DNA of 64,000 bases from Dermatemys mawii (taxonomy: Eukaryota > Chordata > Testudines > Dermatemydidae), in assembly GCA_007922305.1 (NCBI GenBank), contig ML677341.1:65980064-66044063 (forward strand), written 5' to 3'. A program made the position numbers and the translations under genes. Positions within the stretch are counted from its first letter, which is position 1, and the number at the start of each line of letters is the position of its first letter. Shown one piece after another: positions 24,601 through 38,600 of the stretch. The notes under the pieces were generated by a model. That model made no database searches. It had not been told where the DNA came from and saw nothing but the letters and a program-made list of their open reading frames with translations.

Positions 24601-26009
24601 AAGGACTGCTTTCTCTCCCCCTCCCCCATGCAGCAGTTGCTCCCATCTCATTTAGCTCCTCCCTCTCCACTCCCTCACTAGGCTGCTGGAATGGTGGCTT
24701 CCACATACAGCAGAGGAAGGCAGACCTACCTTTAACTGAGATTTTTGTGGTGTTAGCTATGGGAGCTCACATGAGAACCACTTCAGTATTTCTTGGCTTT
24801 TTTATACTCTTTGCCTTAATATTCCAGATTTCAAGATGGCCCATCTTTGTACAAACAAGTGAACTGATGAAGTCATAGGACCCAAGGGAAAAGATGGACA
24901 CCTGCAAAGAGGGGGAGCATATCTTGGCTAAGATAAGCAATTAGCTGGGTGTGCCTGCTACTACACTGCATAGCAATGCAACATCTACACTTGTATCAAT
25001 ATGCTTTATAGTGAACCTAGTGTGACAAGCAGCATGGTTTACAGCTGTCAGCCTAACTGTTCTGGACTAGCATTTTACAACCTTAGAGGCAAGAAACTTT
25101 TAAAATGCAAGTTCTGGAACAATTGTGGAGCAGGAATGCATCTGCAGGTGCTGCAGCTACCCAGCCCATGTGTGACCAATCTTCCCCTGATGTCTTCATT
25201 TCATATTTTAAAACACCCAGCCACCTGTGTTTTCAAATCCTGTGAAAACCTTCTGGCAAAGAGCACTTCATAAATACAAATTTGCATAAATTAATCCCCC
25301 TACTCTCTCTCTAATGTAAGCATGCCTCCTCTAGTTTCTGATGTTCTGTGGTTAATCAAATTGACAGCTTCATGCTACCAAATGGATGTTTGGGTCTGAG
25401 TTTAGTTACCTCAGCTATATTATTTTCCTCTACTAGTGCATGTTACCTGAGTAATTGTATTTTGCTAAAACAGACTTTTGCTCCACCTCTTGCAGTCAGG
25501 ACATACTTCATGTTTGTTCAGTACTTGGAAAAAGAAAAGCAGCCCCTATTTGCTCTGATTAAACAAGCAAGCATACATCAGGAATAAAGCAGTTTAGCTG
25601 CTGTGTGCCACTCTTCACACTAAACTGCAGTGCTATAGAATTAAAGTGTTCAATTTTCCTAGTGACCATTTTGATAGCATGCATTGTATTTATGGCCTGA
25701 AGTCCATTACCTGTGATAATACAACTGAATTAGTCTAACACCTCAGTGTTTTACAGGTGTTGTAAACAGGTATATTTACAGTAAGCAATTAGGAATGTTG
25801 GCTAGATAATTTAATTACACTTCCAAAGCATTTAAAACTCCTATATTGTGCAAGAAACCAGAAAATAAGACCAAGGAAACAGTCTAACCTTTGTCCAAAA
25901 GGTTTTAGACAGAATGGTTTACTTCTCTTCCCCCTCTCCCTCCTCCCCACCCCCAGCCCCTGACTATAAAGCAGCAGCTGCAGCAAATGGAAAACAAGAG
26001 TTTTGGAGG
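21651..26009. other. Intergenic gap between converging NUDT4 and UBE2N
   Basis: The only recognised element is the C-rich hAT copy at 22881-23508. A C-run (22370-22380) and T-run (about 22580-22595) are simple repeats. Open frames at 23702-24025, 25001-25273 and 25348-25587 show no motif and are likely chance. Part of the left side could still be NUDT4 UTR. Confidence 0.6.
22881..23508. mobile_element. hAT-type element, C-rich orientation
   Basis: The interior is the C-rich complement of the G-rich hAT family at 2776 and 38343. It holds repeated 'ctgcccc/ccctgac/tccccc' words and near its right end the 'ggctgcatgtggcccctggg' block. The right terminus reads ACAAGTTGTGTACGCCTG. The flanking 8-mers (CATTATAC, CATTGTGT) match at 5 of 8, so the left boundary is tentative. 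The 211-codon minus-strand open frame here is low-complexity transposon sequence. Confidence 0.6.
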
Positions 26010-29000
26010 GCTTAAAAGTTTGTCAAAGTTTATTTTCTTATTTTGCACAGACATTAAAGACCACTGTGAAAATGAACAATACCATGGTCATACTACAAAA
26101 GGGACCAGTTTTTTAAATAATGCTCAATGTATATGCAATGAATAATCACTCTTCCTTTTATTTCAAGTGTCCAATACATTACAGTCACGACAGGTTCTGT
26201 TTATAACATCAGACATTTTATTTTAAAGTAACCCTCAAAATAATTCCAAGTAGGAACACACACAAATTGAGGGAAATTTCACAACTTTCGATGTTACTAT
26301 TCCATTAAGATGTTTTACAATAACCATAGTGTGTTGGAGATACGCTTTCTTGAAAGCTATAGAAGCAACACTTCACTGTTTTAGGCTACAGAAGTCACCT
26401 AATAGCCAAGACATTTATTCTACCAGTTCTAAGTGATTTATACACAACCTCGTTTCCATGTAAAATCATGGCTAAATATTTAAAAATGACAGTTCAGATT
26501 TCAGAACGTTAAATGAAAGAACAAAGACCTTCCAGTGTATTTCCTTGACCTAGCTTAGTTAGTTATTGGGGGAAAAAAAAATAAAAAATAAAAAATTAGG
26601 GTCTGGTTTACAATGTACGCCTTTTACCTACACAATCATCCATAAACTAATATGTAAAGTACAGCTTCAACTCTTGTTTAGGCTTCCAAGGTCAGTTAAC
26701 TCTTAGCACCAGTAGCACTGAAGGAAAGCTATAAAAGGAAATACTTATTGTAATTCTTCTGTGAAGATTAAAAATTCTAACTAGTACTCATTATGGTAAG
26801 GCAACCACATTTGTACTTATGGCAATTTTTAATTCTAGAGGTTATGGAAAGAGCACTAGATAACAAAACATTGGGGCATCTCCAAATATTTGAAAAATAA
26901 ATTCCATTGATCTGGTTTCAGACAATTCAGGCAAGTATACAGATGAGCTAAAAACTTCAAACAAACATTCTCACACAGGAGTCAGGAAGTCAAATAATTG
27001 CAAGCATCACTTGATACAAAGCAGACTATCTGACATGGCATTTTAAGCTTCATTAAAAGCACGAGATTCAGATGTTAAGTTATATTTCCCATAGATGCTA
27101 CTTTGCTTTAAGTTTATTTTGGACTTGAAGTCCACACTTAAGGATTCTTACAGTCATGGTGGATATCACTGAAGTTATGCCATGAGAAGTTTTTAGAATC
27201 CACACTTGTTTTTAAAATAAGCATTTAAGGGCATTTCCTTCTAAACAACTTAAATCTGTAGACACATCAAAGCTATTTACCCACACATTTACGTTGTCTA
27301 ACTGCACAGAGAAAAAGCAGGTTGGGAAGCTATTGAACACCCAACCAGCAGCTCTCTCAGCTACATTCCAGACGCAGTAAAGATACTTCAAAAACCTGGG
27401 ATACATTGGCTCCTCTATGCACGCAATGAAATTTACTGCACTCCCCATTCCTTTACCACGGCTTGACTACAGGAGTACTTTTTCCATTCAATTACGAATT
27501 CAGAGTATGCTAATAAAGGCATCAGTTGGTAAATGTGAACAGCAGTAGTATTAAACGTTGGGCTTTTATTAATTGCATCTTTAGCTAGATTAATTTTAGA
27601 AGAAAATTCAGAAGAGCCATCTACCATGTTAAAAATCAGTTATTGTACAATTAAGGATACATGTATGCTCAGTTAGTCACCCAAATAATAACATGCAAGA
27701 GAACTTCACCAACTAAACTGCACAAAATGTTCATCTCAATAACAAAAAAACCTGATTTGTTAGTTACAGTAAAGAGGCCTCCTCAATCTGAATAAGACTA
27801 AAGATCTGCTGCAAGCCATGGATGTGAGAAACTACATCCAATAATCTTTAAACCCAGCTTTTTAAGCGTCTTAATCTTGTGCTGAACTAGATTATTCTGA
27901 ACTAAGATTTATGATGTTACTGTGCAGTGCACTTTGAGGGACAATACCAGTTACCAGTCACTGAAAGCATTTGTATGTTGAAAATGTAACTTTAATAGAT
28001 AATCATCTTACATAAGAGCACAATAAATACACCACATTCTAAAGAAACTCCAGATGACACTAGGAGTGTGGGAGGCAGAGAATACCAACATGCTACATAA
28101 CCATCACCGTGAATTGCAAGACATACATTCCCACTGCAGGCTGTCATTTATACAGTTCACACTGGCCACACTGAAAGTTTAGAGATCAGAAAACATTCCT
28201 GGAGGGTGAGGGCAACTAGGAGGGGGGAAAAAAAAAAAAAAAAAAAGCATTCAAAGGGAGATGAAGTTGAACTGAAGGAGATTAAAATGGGCTTCCAATA
28301 AACATGAAAAAATATGAATAAGAGCGAGTAAGCAAGAGGCTCTTATTTACATCCTCCAAATGAATAAATCCATCTTAATTAGGCTTATAGACAAGATCAG
28401 TGGTAAATGGGGCAAGTAGAAAATTGATATTTGCTAATCTACTGACTGATTAGCTGGTCTGTAACAGTTGTACTGTACACTGGCATTTTATATTATTTTT
28501 TTGATACATGAGTTAGAATAAAAGAGTATAGTGTAATACCGGATAATATTTAGCACAAAACAGACAAGTCACATTTATCCAACTACTGCTGTCATTTGCT
28601 CTGTTAGTCTCCTGCTTTAATGATATATAACGTCTTGTGTATATATATGCTAAAGCATTGTCAAACCTTTCCAACTGATAAATTATACTTGTCAGAGGTT
28701 CATTTTGAAAGAATTCGTTACTAATGTAATTTTGTACTATCTTGGCCAATTTAGGAACACACTGTGGCATGAGCTAGTAATACAAATCAGCAGCAACAAA
28801 AGTAATGGAATTTGCAAATTCTCTCTCTTACTATTTCATCTGTCAGACTGGAGAAAACAAATTGTTCTGTTCTGGTTTCAATTTTTTTTAAATACAATTG
28901 TCACAGAGAAATGAAAACCACAGCAAAATAAACTGTACAATGGCAAAGTAGAACAACAAAAAATATTTTACTAAAACATAAGATTTACAGAAGATTTTCC

Positions 29001-29594
29001 AGACATGCCATACAAAATGGTCACAAGCTTTCTTGAAAGGAGGTTTCTACACTGGACAGCAGAATCACAATATTATTGGTGAAGGTGATGGATGTTTAAT
29101 GTTCCCATTTTTGTTCAAACAATCAAGCTTGTCCATCAACAGCATTTAAGTTAGACTTGGCTAGAGGGCATATCCTAAAAGTAACTGATTAGTTGCTTTA
29201 ACCAATGCATTTAGCGTCACCATAAAAAAGGGAAGAGGAGCTCACAAAATTAAAACAAAAAACCCTGCAGCTAACCCCGACTACCTTCATTCACAGTGCT
29301 TATACTTAAACCATGATGGAAAAAATGATTAAAAGCAGAGATGTGCTACTGCTTTTAAACAATTTCACAACAATCCAGATGATACTTCTAGCCTCTGCTC
29401 ATGCGTTACAACAGTGAATTAGGACAAGACACAGATTTGCTAATGTGCATTTAATCACCAAAGGACTGAAGATGTCTGGACTTTTATTCTGTAATGTTTC
29501 TAAGACTGTGTCCATTAAATGCAAACAAAAGAAAAAAGAGAAGAGGTCTTGGCAGAATAGGAGAAGTGATGCACACTTGATGTTCAGAGCGAAT
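26010..29594 (-). other. UBE2N: UBE2N 3' UTR (end approximate)
   Basis: About 3.6 kb downstream of the stop is AT-rich and free of recognised transposons, like the NUDT4 UTR and unlike intron 1. A minus-strand AATAAA lies at 26029-26034 and another at about 27113-27118. The T-rich stretch after 26010 (minus sense) suits a cleavage site. A 19-base A run lies at 28228-28246. Open frames inside (27212-27627, 28513-28914) are not recognised. Confidence 0.6.
26029..26034 (-). terminator. UBE2N: Candidate UBE2N poly(A) signal
   Basis: TTTATT on the plus strand reads AATAAA on the gene strand, followed by a T/GT-rich stretch near 25990-26010. It would give a 3.6-kb UTR. Confidence 0.5.
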
Positions 29595-29635
29595 TTAAAT
29601 ATTATTCATGGCATATAGCCTAGTCCATGCTCTGG
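29595..29635 (-). CDS. UBE2N: UBE2N coding exon 4
   Basis: The last 41 coding bases. They complete the split Ala139 codon, then read [12 protein letters not shown] and TAA (29595-29597). The acceptor is TACAG at 29636-29640 in gene sense. The exon is too short to appear as an open frame and was found by extending exon 3. Confidence 0.95.
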
Positions 29636-32600
29636 CTGTAAAGAAAAAAAGATGCATACTCTTAAAGTGAAATAAATCTCATTTTGTTCATTTCAATATA
29701 CTCCATTTCCCAAACTTTTGATTAGACGAGCTTGTTAAGCAGAGGCACCTGAGTATTTTAAATTAAGTTTTAGGTCACTGCTTCACAAAAATCAGCATGT
29801 TAGATATGGAATGTTAGTCACAATCCAAGCCCACAAGATTCACAGAAACAGACTGGGAACCAGATGGCCTGGCTGCAGAGGATCCTGTAATGGGAAGGCG
29901 TAACGCAGCCTGTTTATTCTATTACCACAGAAACTACTTTCCATTAGAGCCTGCAACAGAAGCAGATTTAGCGATGCTGCAAAGCTGTGTGGAACTAAGC
30001 TGCAATTTATTAAAGAATCTCTCGTGATGTACAAGGAATGGATAAAAGTACAGAAAATAATGGTTTCTCTTTCCCAGTAAGAGTTCAGTCAAATATTCTT
30101 GCACTTTTAGCAATGTGAAACGTGCAAAAGAAGTTGATTCTCAAGAAAGAGAGACCTCCACTCTGACTGATTCTGCACCTGCACAAACAAACAATTGTTC
30201 TTGCAAGTCACAAGCACTAAACCGGAGGTCAGGTTTTAAAATTAAGTTCCAAAACAAAAACATTAGTAATCTAGTTTTCATATAATTTCACACAAATACA
30301 AGAACAACAATTTATTTCATACACTACCTGTTTCTATGGCTTGGGCTTCATTGGTCTTCCACTGCTCTGCTACATCATTTGCTAAAGGATCATCTGGATT
30401 GGGAGCGCTTAGCAAAGCCTGGATTGATAGCAGAACTGTACGGATCTGCAAAGCTGGGGACCATTTATCTAAAGAGACAGATTTACAGTAGTATGAAATA
30501 CCACATTCTTTAACAACACCCCAGATTTAATATGTTTTCCTCTCAGATTAAAGCCATTTAAGCCAGCCTCATGAGCAAGCTAAAATAAAAGGATTACAAA
30601 CATTTTTTGAACATCTGAATTGTCAGTTTTCCCTGCTTAGGATGAATTAAGAGTAATGTATTTAGTGGAAAGGATGGCACTTACCTTTCAAAATATCTAA
30701 ACATATTCTTCCCAGCTTGTCTACATTAGGATGATAAATTTTGGTCATGAAACGTACTTTAGGAGCTGCCATAGGATATTCTTCTGGAAGGAATAGTTCA
30801 AGTTTAAATGTCCCACCCTCAAAGGGGGAATCCTGTGGACCTGCAATGACCACATGAAAATAACGTGCGTTGCTCTCATCTGGCTCTGCTTTTATCCCAG
30901 GGACTGGTTCTGCCAGCAAGCGCTGGGTTTCCTGGAGGACGAAGGAGGAGTAATGGTGTAACAGAAGCAAGCTATTTAAAACACAGCAAACATTTAGACA
31001 AACTTTGTACCAGGATACCAAATATTCATTTTAAGTAGATTTATGCAAAACCATAGAAAATGACATTTCATATTGTGAAGTATAAAAACAAAACAAAAAA
31101 ATCGCATAGGAAGAGCAAAACCAATTCAGAATGGAAATTAGGCATGAGAGTAATTAATCATTGAACAATGTACCAAGCATCGTGGTGGATTCTCCATCAC
31201 TGACAATTTTTAAATTAAGGTTAAATGTTTTTGAAAAATCTGCTCTAGGAATTATTTGGGGAAAATGTTATGGCCTGTGCTATACATGAAATCAGACTAG
31301 ATCATTAACAGGGTGGATAAAAATCAATGATTTTTTTTTTTAAAAAAACTTTTGTTTAAATCGAATTCTTTTGATAAAATGCTTTTTGAGAGTGAAACTT
31401 AACATATCTTAATTAAAGCTATCCTTGAGCTACAATGCATTATATCATGGAACAAGGATTATAAAATTTCTAATTCCACAGTACGAGACAATATATTCAT
31501 GTAATGTTTAAGAAAAGTTTTGTAAATGAATTCCAGTAGTTCATGGGTCCCAGTTTTATGGGGTTCCACAGGCTTCTGTATAGATTATTTAGGTTACTCT
31601 TTCTATCTACCCAATGGAACGCAATGCTCAGTCTAGAACAGGGGAGGGCAAACTTTTTAGCCTGAAGGCCACAAGCAGGTTCCAAAACTGTACGGAGAGC
31701 GGGGTAGGAAAGGTTGTGCACCCCCAAACAGGCTGGCCCTACCCCTATATGACTCCCACCCACTTCCCACTCCTTGAGTGCCCTCCTCAGAACTGTCAAC
31801 CCATCCATCTGCTCCCAGACCCCTGATAGGAGCAGGGGTCTCTGGAGCAGGGCTAACCACCACCACCCTCTAAACTCCCTGTTCCTTGTTCCCTGACTGC
31901 CCCTCCCAACTACCCCCCCCAGGACCTCACCCTCTGTCCCCCCTGCTCCCTGACTACCCCGACTCCTATCCACACACCCTGCCCCAGAGGCTACCCCCCC
32001 AGGACTCCCATGCCCTATATAACCCTCCCCCATTCCCAGTCCCCCAACTGCCCCCCCCCTGAACTTCCACCCCATCCAACTGCCTCCTGCCCCTGCTGAC
32101 CGTCCCCTGGGATCCCCTGCCCCTTATCCAACCCCCCAACCCTTACCACGCCATGCAGTGTATCTGGCTCTGGGCAGCCCACAGGAGCTAGACACACTGC
32201 CACGCAGGAGCACAGCCAAAGCCGTCAGCAGGACCTATGCACCAGAGTGCTGCCCATGCAGCGTGCTGAAGCTGCAGGGGAGGGGGACAGCAAGGGAGGG
32301 GTCATGGGGAGCCTCCCCAGCCAGGCGCTCAGGGGCCAGGTTGGAGGGGTCCATAGGCCGGATGTGGCCCGCAGGCCATAGTTTGCCCACCCCTTCTCTA
32401 GAAGATACTATCAGAGATGCATAGTTTTGCAGTTCTCAAACTGTGAATTTGTGTCTCCAGAGATAATATGCTTATTAACAGCAAAAAATGCTTTTAAATA
32501 AATAATACATAGAGGTAAAAACAACAGACCAACTCTATTGTCCCTCTGCAAATTTGTGTATACCGAGTAATCCCCCACCTCCCTCTAAAAGTGCAAAGTT

Positions 32601-35600
32601 TCAAAAAGTTCAACGAATAGAAGATTGTTGGGGGCGGAATAGATCTGGACAAGGAGAAAAAGTCTGGAGATAAATGTGAGAAGCAAAGGACATATGCTTG
32701 TTTTTTAAAAAATACTGTATGTTTGCTGTTGAAGAAAAAAATCCAGAATACTTAACGTTGTTGTTTTAGTTAAATAAAACAATTTAAAGGTCTGTCTGGT
32801 GATGTTCTCCTCCTACTACAGGATGGCAAGAAAATCCTCCAATTATTAATGATTAACCTGTTGAATTGGAGATAGTTCACCTCCCAGTGACTTCATAAAT
32901 ATCTGCTTCAAATACCTTTTGTAAATGAAAGAACCAAACAACAGCTATCCATTTTCTGATATAAATGTAAACTAATCTGAAAAGTTTTCAAAATAAATCA
33001 CTGTTTAAAAATGTATCCTGTGTACCTTCTAAAAATAAAACCTACATCTCTGAGTCGTGAAGAATATGTATTAAGGTTATAACAACCAACAAAACTGCAC
33101 TTATGTGGGAAACCATGATTAAATCGAGTCTTCCTGACTAGTGATTTAAACCAAATCCACCCAGATCATTACAATGGTCTCATCTGGCCTTAAAACTGAT
33201 GAACCTATGAACAGAAAACTCTCCAAGGAAAACTGCACCACCATGATGCTAAGGAAAGTGCTTCCCATTCTGCACTATACAAAAATGCCTAGCAGACAAA
33301 TAATCAGAAGGAAGAGCTATTTCATACGCAATGTTCAAGTTTTCCTACGTAGTTGGGAGAGGACTTTAGAATGGTTCAATAAAACAAGTATGTGGGCAAT
33401 TGATTCACAGCCATAACCATATTTAAGGCATCAGACTAACTTGTACAATTCCACTCTTCTGCATTACTGAAAAAAGGTTTACTTTTATGGGATACATCAA
33501 TTTAAAGTGAACCCCATCCTGGTGTTAAAGTATTTTTAATCTACTTCTGTTACTGTTACCAATATTGCAAACACATGCAGCATTTTTATTTTATGTTTAA
33601 AACTTGTGGAAACTGGAAATCGCTAAGAGGCAATTAAGGTAAGAAAAAAGCCTTTTGCAGCTCCCCTGGGGAGGAAAGGGCCACTGACGTATATTGCCTG
33701 TTACAGGAGGTCAGAGATCAAAAGATCAAACTGATAAAGAACTGCCCCCTGTCCCTGCTGACAGTTATACTGTCCAAAGGGTTCTGGATCTGAAACCTGA
33801 CACAAACAGGTAACCAGGAGAGCAGACCAAGTTGAGGGGTTTAACAGACTGAGATCTACCAGAGCCTTATGTTGGACAGGGGGCCCAATGTAACATCTGG
33901 CAAGCTTTTAGCATTCATATAGGAACACATTGTTTCTATATGGTGTTTTATGTAATGCTTTTACTCTAACCCTAAGTGTATTTTACTTTGTGAAGACTGC
34001 TTGTTAAGTGGTAGAGGAAGGTTAACCAAAAATGCTGGACCATGCTCAGATCCACTGGGGGAGGAGGTGTGAGGTACAGAGGGACTGTAAGCCTAAGCCC
34101 TCGAGCTGAAGGACAGACAGAAAGACAGGGCTCTACCCTAGAGAGAGTCAATGGTGTAGTTAACCCTGAAACTATTACCATATTTAAGATTACTGTAACT
34201 GAAATATTAAAGAAAAACATTCTCTCTCTACTTTGGGTGCTTGGGAACTTCTATCTAGTCAGTTTCACTATTTCCCCTCTGAATTGTTCACAAAGCAATA
34301 AGGGGGAGAAAATTATAAAAGTAAACCAAGTTGTACAACGACAAGAATTAAAGCTTATGCAGTGCACACTACATGATGGTTATAAAAATATTTTCTGTTG
34401 AGTGCCTACAAAACATAACTCCAAAGACTGAAGCACTACTACAGCTGCAAATCAGCAAGATTACAAAACAATATGGATGTGCCTTTTTGTACTGGAGTGC
34501 AAAGTACTGTTTAGGTAAAATAATTTAATAAATTTATCAAGAAAACTACCAATATTTAAAGGCTAAGTTTACCATTTTGACTCAGAGGTCTTTCTCAGAG
34601 CCAAAGGGGCATCCATTACTTTGAGCAGAAAAACCTCAATTTAGAGAAAGGCATCAGCTCTTAAAGTAAAGCCCACAATCATTAATGGCGAGTAATATCA
34701 GTTTACCCATCTCATACAGTAATCAGCTGTTAAGCACTTGCCAAATAAAAATCTGCTACAAACCATTTTATAAAAAGACAAAGATAATACAAATGTTTTA
34801 TTCAAGGATCACTGTTAAAACCACTCTTAATCAGCTATGATTAAGCAGATAATACCCACAAAATGAGAAAAATTAAATTATGAGTCTATGAAAATAGAAA
34901 TCGAGAAAGGAAAAAAGTACAGAAATCACAGTCTCCACACCACAACCAAGTCACTTAATTAAATATATAAAAGGAAAGTCTATAAAAACTCCTGCTAGGT
35001 TATGTAACACTCATGCCCTTAATCTCTGGTTAAATATGTTGTATTTGACTACTACTTATTTTGTATCAACAAATGCAGTACTCATCTTTTTCTAGAAGAG
35101 ACAGTTGATGTTTTTTGTGGTTTATCCACCAGATTAAAATTCAGTGATAGTAACTAGGTAATGGTGGGAAGCTTTTCACAGAAGTGTTCATTAAATTTTT
35201 ATTTTTTCAACTTTCATCAACAAAATTTTGCCAATCAGGTGTAGGGGAGAAAAGCCAGGCTTAGACCTCACCTACTGAAAGCGCTGACTGCCTAGGGCTG
35301 CTTCATAAATATGGTGTAAGGCTATCTATGTATTCACTGTCAAAAAGGGTGTTTAGTTTTATTTCTATTTAAAACAAAAAAAACCAATCTCTACCAGGAT
35401 TTACAAAGGACAGCTAGTTTTACAAACCATGAGGTAGTAAGGCAAAATCAACACTATACCCCCAACATGGGGTTGACCTCACCTAGCTATATCAAGCAGC
35501 CTGGTCTCTGCTAGGATTTTAAAGCAAGATTGCATTAGTTACCTATGTAAAAAAAACCCACCCCGCTTCAAATACACTTTGAGTGAGGGCGGGGGGCGGG

Positions 35601-38600
35601 GCAAGGGCAGTGAAGACATAGCCTTAGGCCAGGGGTCTGCAACTTTTCAGAAGAGGTTTGCCGAGTCTTCATTTATTCACTCCAATTTAAGATTTGCACG
35701 ACAGTAATACATTTTAACGTTTTTAGAAGTCTCTTTCTATAAGTTAAATATTTAACTAAATTATTGTATGTAAAGTAAATGCGGTTTATAAAATGTTTAA
35801 GAAGCTTAATTTAAAATTAAATTAAAATGCAGAGCCCCCCAGACCGGTGGCCAGGACCTGGGCAGTGTGAGTGCCACTGAAAATCAGCTCACATGCCGCT
35901 TTTGGCACCTGTGCCATAGGTTGCCTACCCCTGCCTTAGGCCATGTCTACACTACAAAATTATGTTGACCTAACTTACTCTGGCATACAGCCACCAGAGT
36001 TATTAAATCACTTCTGCGTGCGCACATTATATTTTGTCAGTGGTGCATATTCTCACTGGGAGTGCTTGTATTGTCAGTGTGGAATAACTCCTGAAAGCCT
36101 GCAACAGTTGATGTAGGCAACACAAAGTCTATACTGATGCAGCATTGACCATGACTCTGCCACTCAGGGCGGTGGTACAGTATTACTAAACTAGTGCAAA
36201 GAGGCACTTATGTCGGCAGGTACCAAATTTAAGTGAAGACACTTTCACAGCTGTGGTTGATGCAAGGCTGCCTACGGTAACCTAACCGTGTTCTTTGGCC
36301 AGGTCTGAACTTGAGTTGTACCACTATAGCTACTTTAGTTAAGTGTGTGGGGATTATTTTTAGATCAATATAGTTATACTAGCACAATGCCTAATGTGGA
36401 CACAATTATTCCAGTAGAGAGATCTTACATCAGGAGAGCTTATTCTCTTTCCCAAGCTGGACTAAACCATACTAGTATGAACACAATAAAACAGTGTTAA
36501 CTATGCCCACACCAGAAGGGGTTATAACTGTTTTAGGTACATCAGTACAACTTTTATGCACTTCACATATTAAACCATTGTCTGCTGTCCCTGCAGCAAA
36601 GCTCCCATTAAAGTGCTTTCTGCCTTGTGGAGCTTTTAAATTCCTTGAAGAGAAGCAAAATGTTGGTTATAGGCACAGAAGTAGTGACCCCACACCAGTA
36701 GGTTATGCAGCATCTAAGTACAGTAAATTTTTTCCCTGGTTGCCCTGATTTTTGGATTCTCATACTTGAGCAGAACACCCGAGCAAGGCACTAGAACACA
36801 CCAACTTGCTGGAATACGAAGCCAGGCATTTAAAAAAAAAAAAAGGTTATTAATCTTTACCTTTTAGAGAATGCTGCATAGATTAATTATAAAAAGCAAG
36901 ATAATGCTTGCATTTTAATACCCTTTTACAGCATGTGCTAGATTCTTACAGTAGGAACTGGAAAGTGACTAGAAAATAAAGTTGTCAGTGCTTGGCTACA
37001 TTTGAAATTTCAAAGCACTGCCGTGGGAATGCTCCCATGGTAGCGTTTTGAAGTGCGAATGTGGTCGTGCACAAATACTGGGAGGGCTATTAGCTCTGAG
37101 CACTGGGAGGGCGGGTCCCAGCACTCAGGGCCTGTTTACACTAGCGCTTTAAAGCACTCAGACTTGCTGCGCTCAGGGATGTGATTTTTTATGCCCGTGA
37201 GCCAGCAAGTTAGAGTGCTGTAAAATGTCAGTGTAGCCAAGCCCTCAGACAAATGCTGAATGTCCTAATTATCCTTGCCATTTTAAAAATAAGGATATTT
37301 GATATGCCTCCACTAAGTATTTGCCAGCCTCCTTTAAATTCAATTCACTCAGGTCCTGATCCTACAGAGCACTTCAGCGTGTGAGTAGTGCCAATAACAT
37401 CAATGGAAGAACTCAAAAACTTGGAGCATGTGCTTATGTACTTTACTGGATCAGCACCTAAGAAAGTCCTATATTTAGAATTAATATGAGATTTTATTAG
37501 ACATCAGACATTCACAGAAAAATAAGACTCAGACCAAGATTTTTACAGGTATTTAGGTATTGCTGTGCTCAGTGTCACAATACTTCACTGATTTAGGAGC
37601 CTAAGTCATGTTCAAAAGGGATTTAGGCAGTCAGGAGCCTAAATCCCATCACGTATCTTTAAAAATCTCAGCCTAAGCAAATACTTCAATTATGTGTGAA
37701 CTCCATATTTTATACAAGACAGAAAAAATATGCAGTATTTTCTATTGTTATTGCAAAAATATAACTGAGGCCGTACTTGAATCATGGGATGATTGTCAAA
37801 TTATTGTAGCTGAGTTACAGACAAGCCACAGAAAGTTGCAGAAAAGTAATAATGGACCTTTATTAATTGCAGTAATTTTGAAAAGCCAGAGAAAACCCAT
37901 TTGTTTAAGAAAAATTTGCTGGAACAATACTCAAGTATTATGTTATGCCTGCTAATTTGTGGTAACCAGACATTTTACTGCAAGTATATTACAGTCATTA
38001 ATGTGTAGGGCCCGCAGCCAGGGCTCCTATCCAGCTGTGCGTACTCGACAAAATTATGGCAAAAGCCCAATGTTGTGGGATCCACAATATCGCAAATTAA
38101 GGAAGGTCTTATATATAAACATTTTACAGGCAGGCTGCAAAAAATCCACATTAAATCCCAATATAAACATTTGTACAAAATTAGCTTTTTGAACACTAAA
38201 AGCCAGAAATGGCATCTAGCAATCTGGAACAAAATGTTTTAGCAAGACCTAGAAAGTGTGGCTCTCTGAGGCCTACTGGAAACTAAGTCACAGAAAGAAT
38301 GAACTTTGAAAATGCTATTTAATAGTTTTATTGGCTGTAGAACAGGGGTGGGCAAACTACGGACCGTGGGCCACATGTGGCCCGCCACCCGTTTTCATCC
38401 AGCCTGAGAGCTGGGGCCGGGGTGGCACGCTGCAGGTCCCCAGCCGGGCTGCCCTGCGCCCCCTGGCCGGGGGCCGGCCGGGCCAGGCTAGGCTGGCAAG
38501 CAGCAGATCCCAGCACTCCTGGGCCCGCCCGCCCTGCACTCCCTGGCTGGGGGCCAGGTGGAGCGCAGGGAGCCACGGGTTCCTGCACTCCCTGGGTGAG

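Noticed and set aside
31497..32075. 192-codon minus-strand frame
   Set aside because: Runs across nested hAT sequence and beyond its boundary; not a gene.
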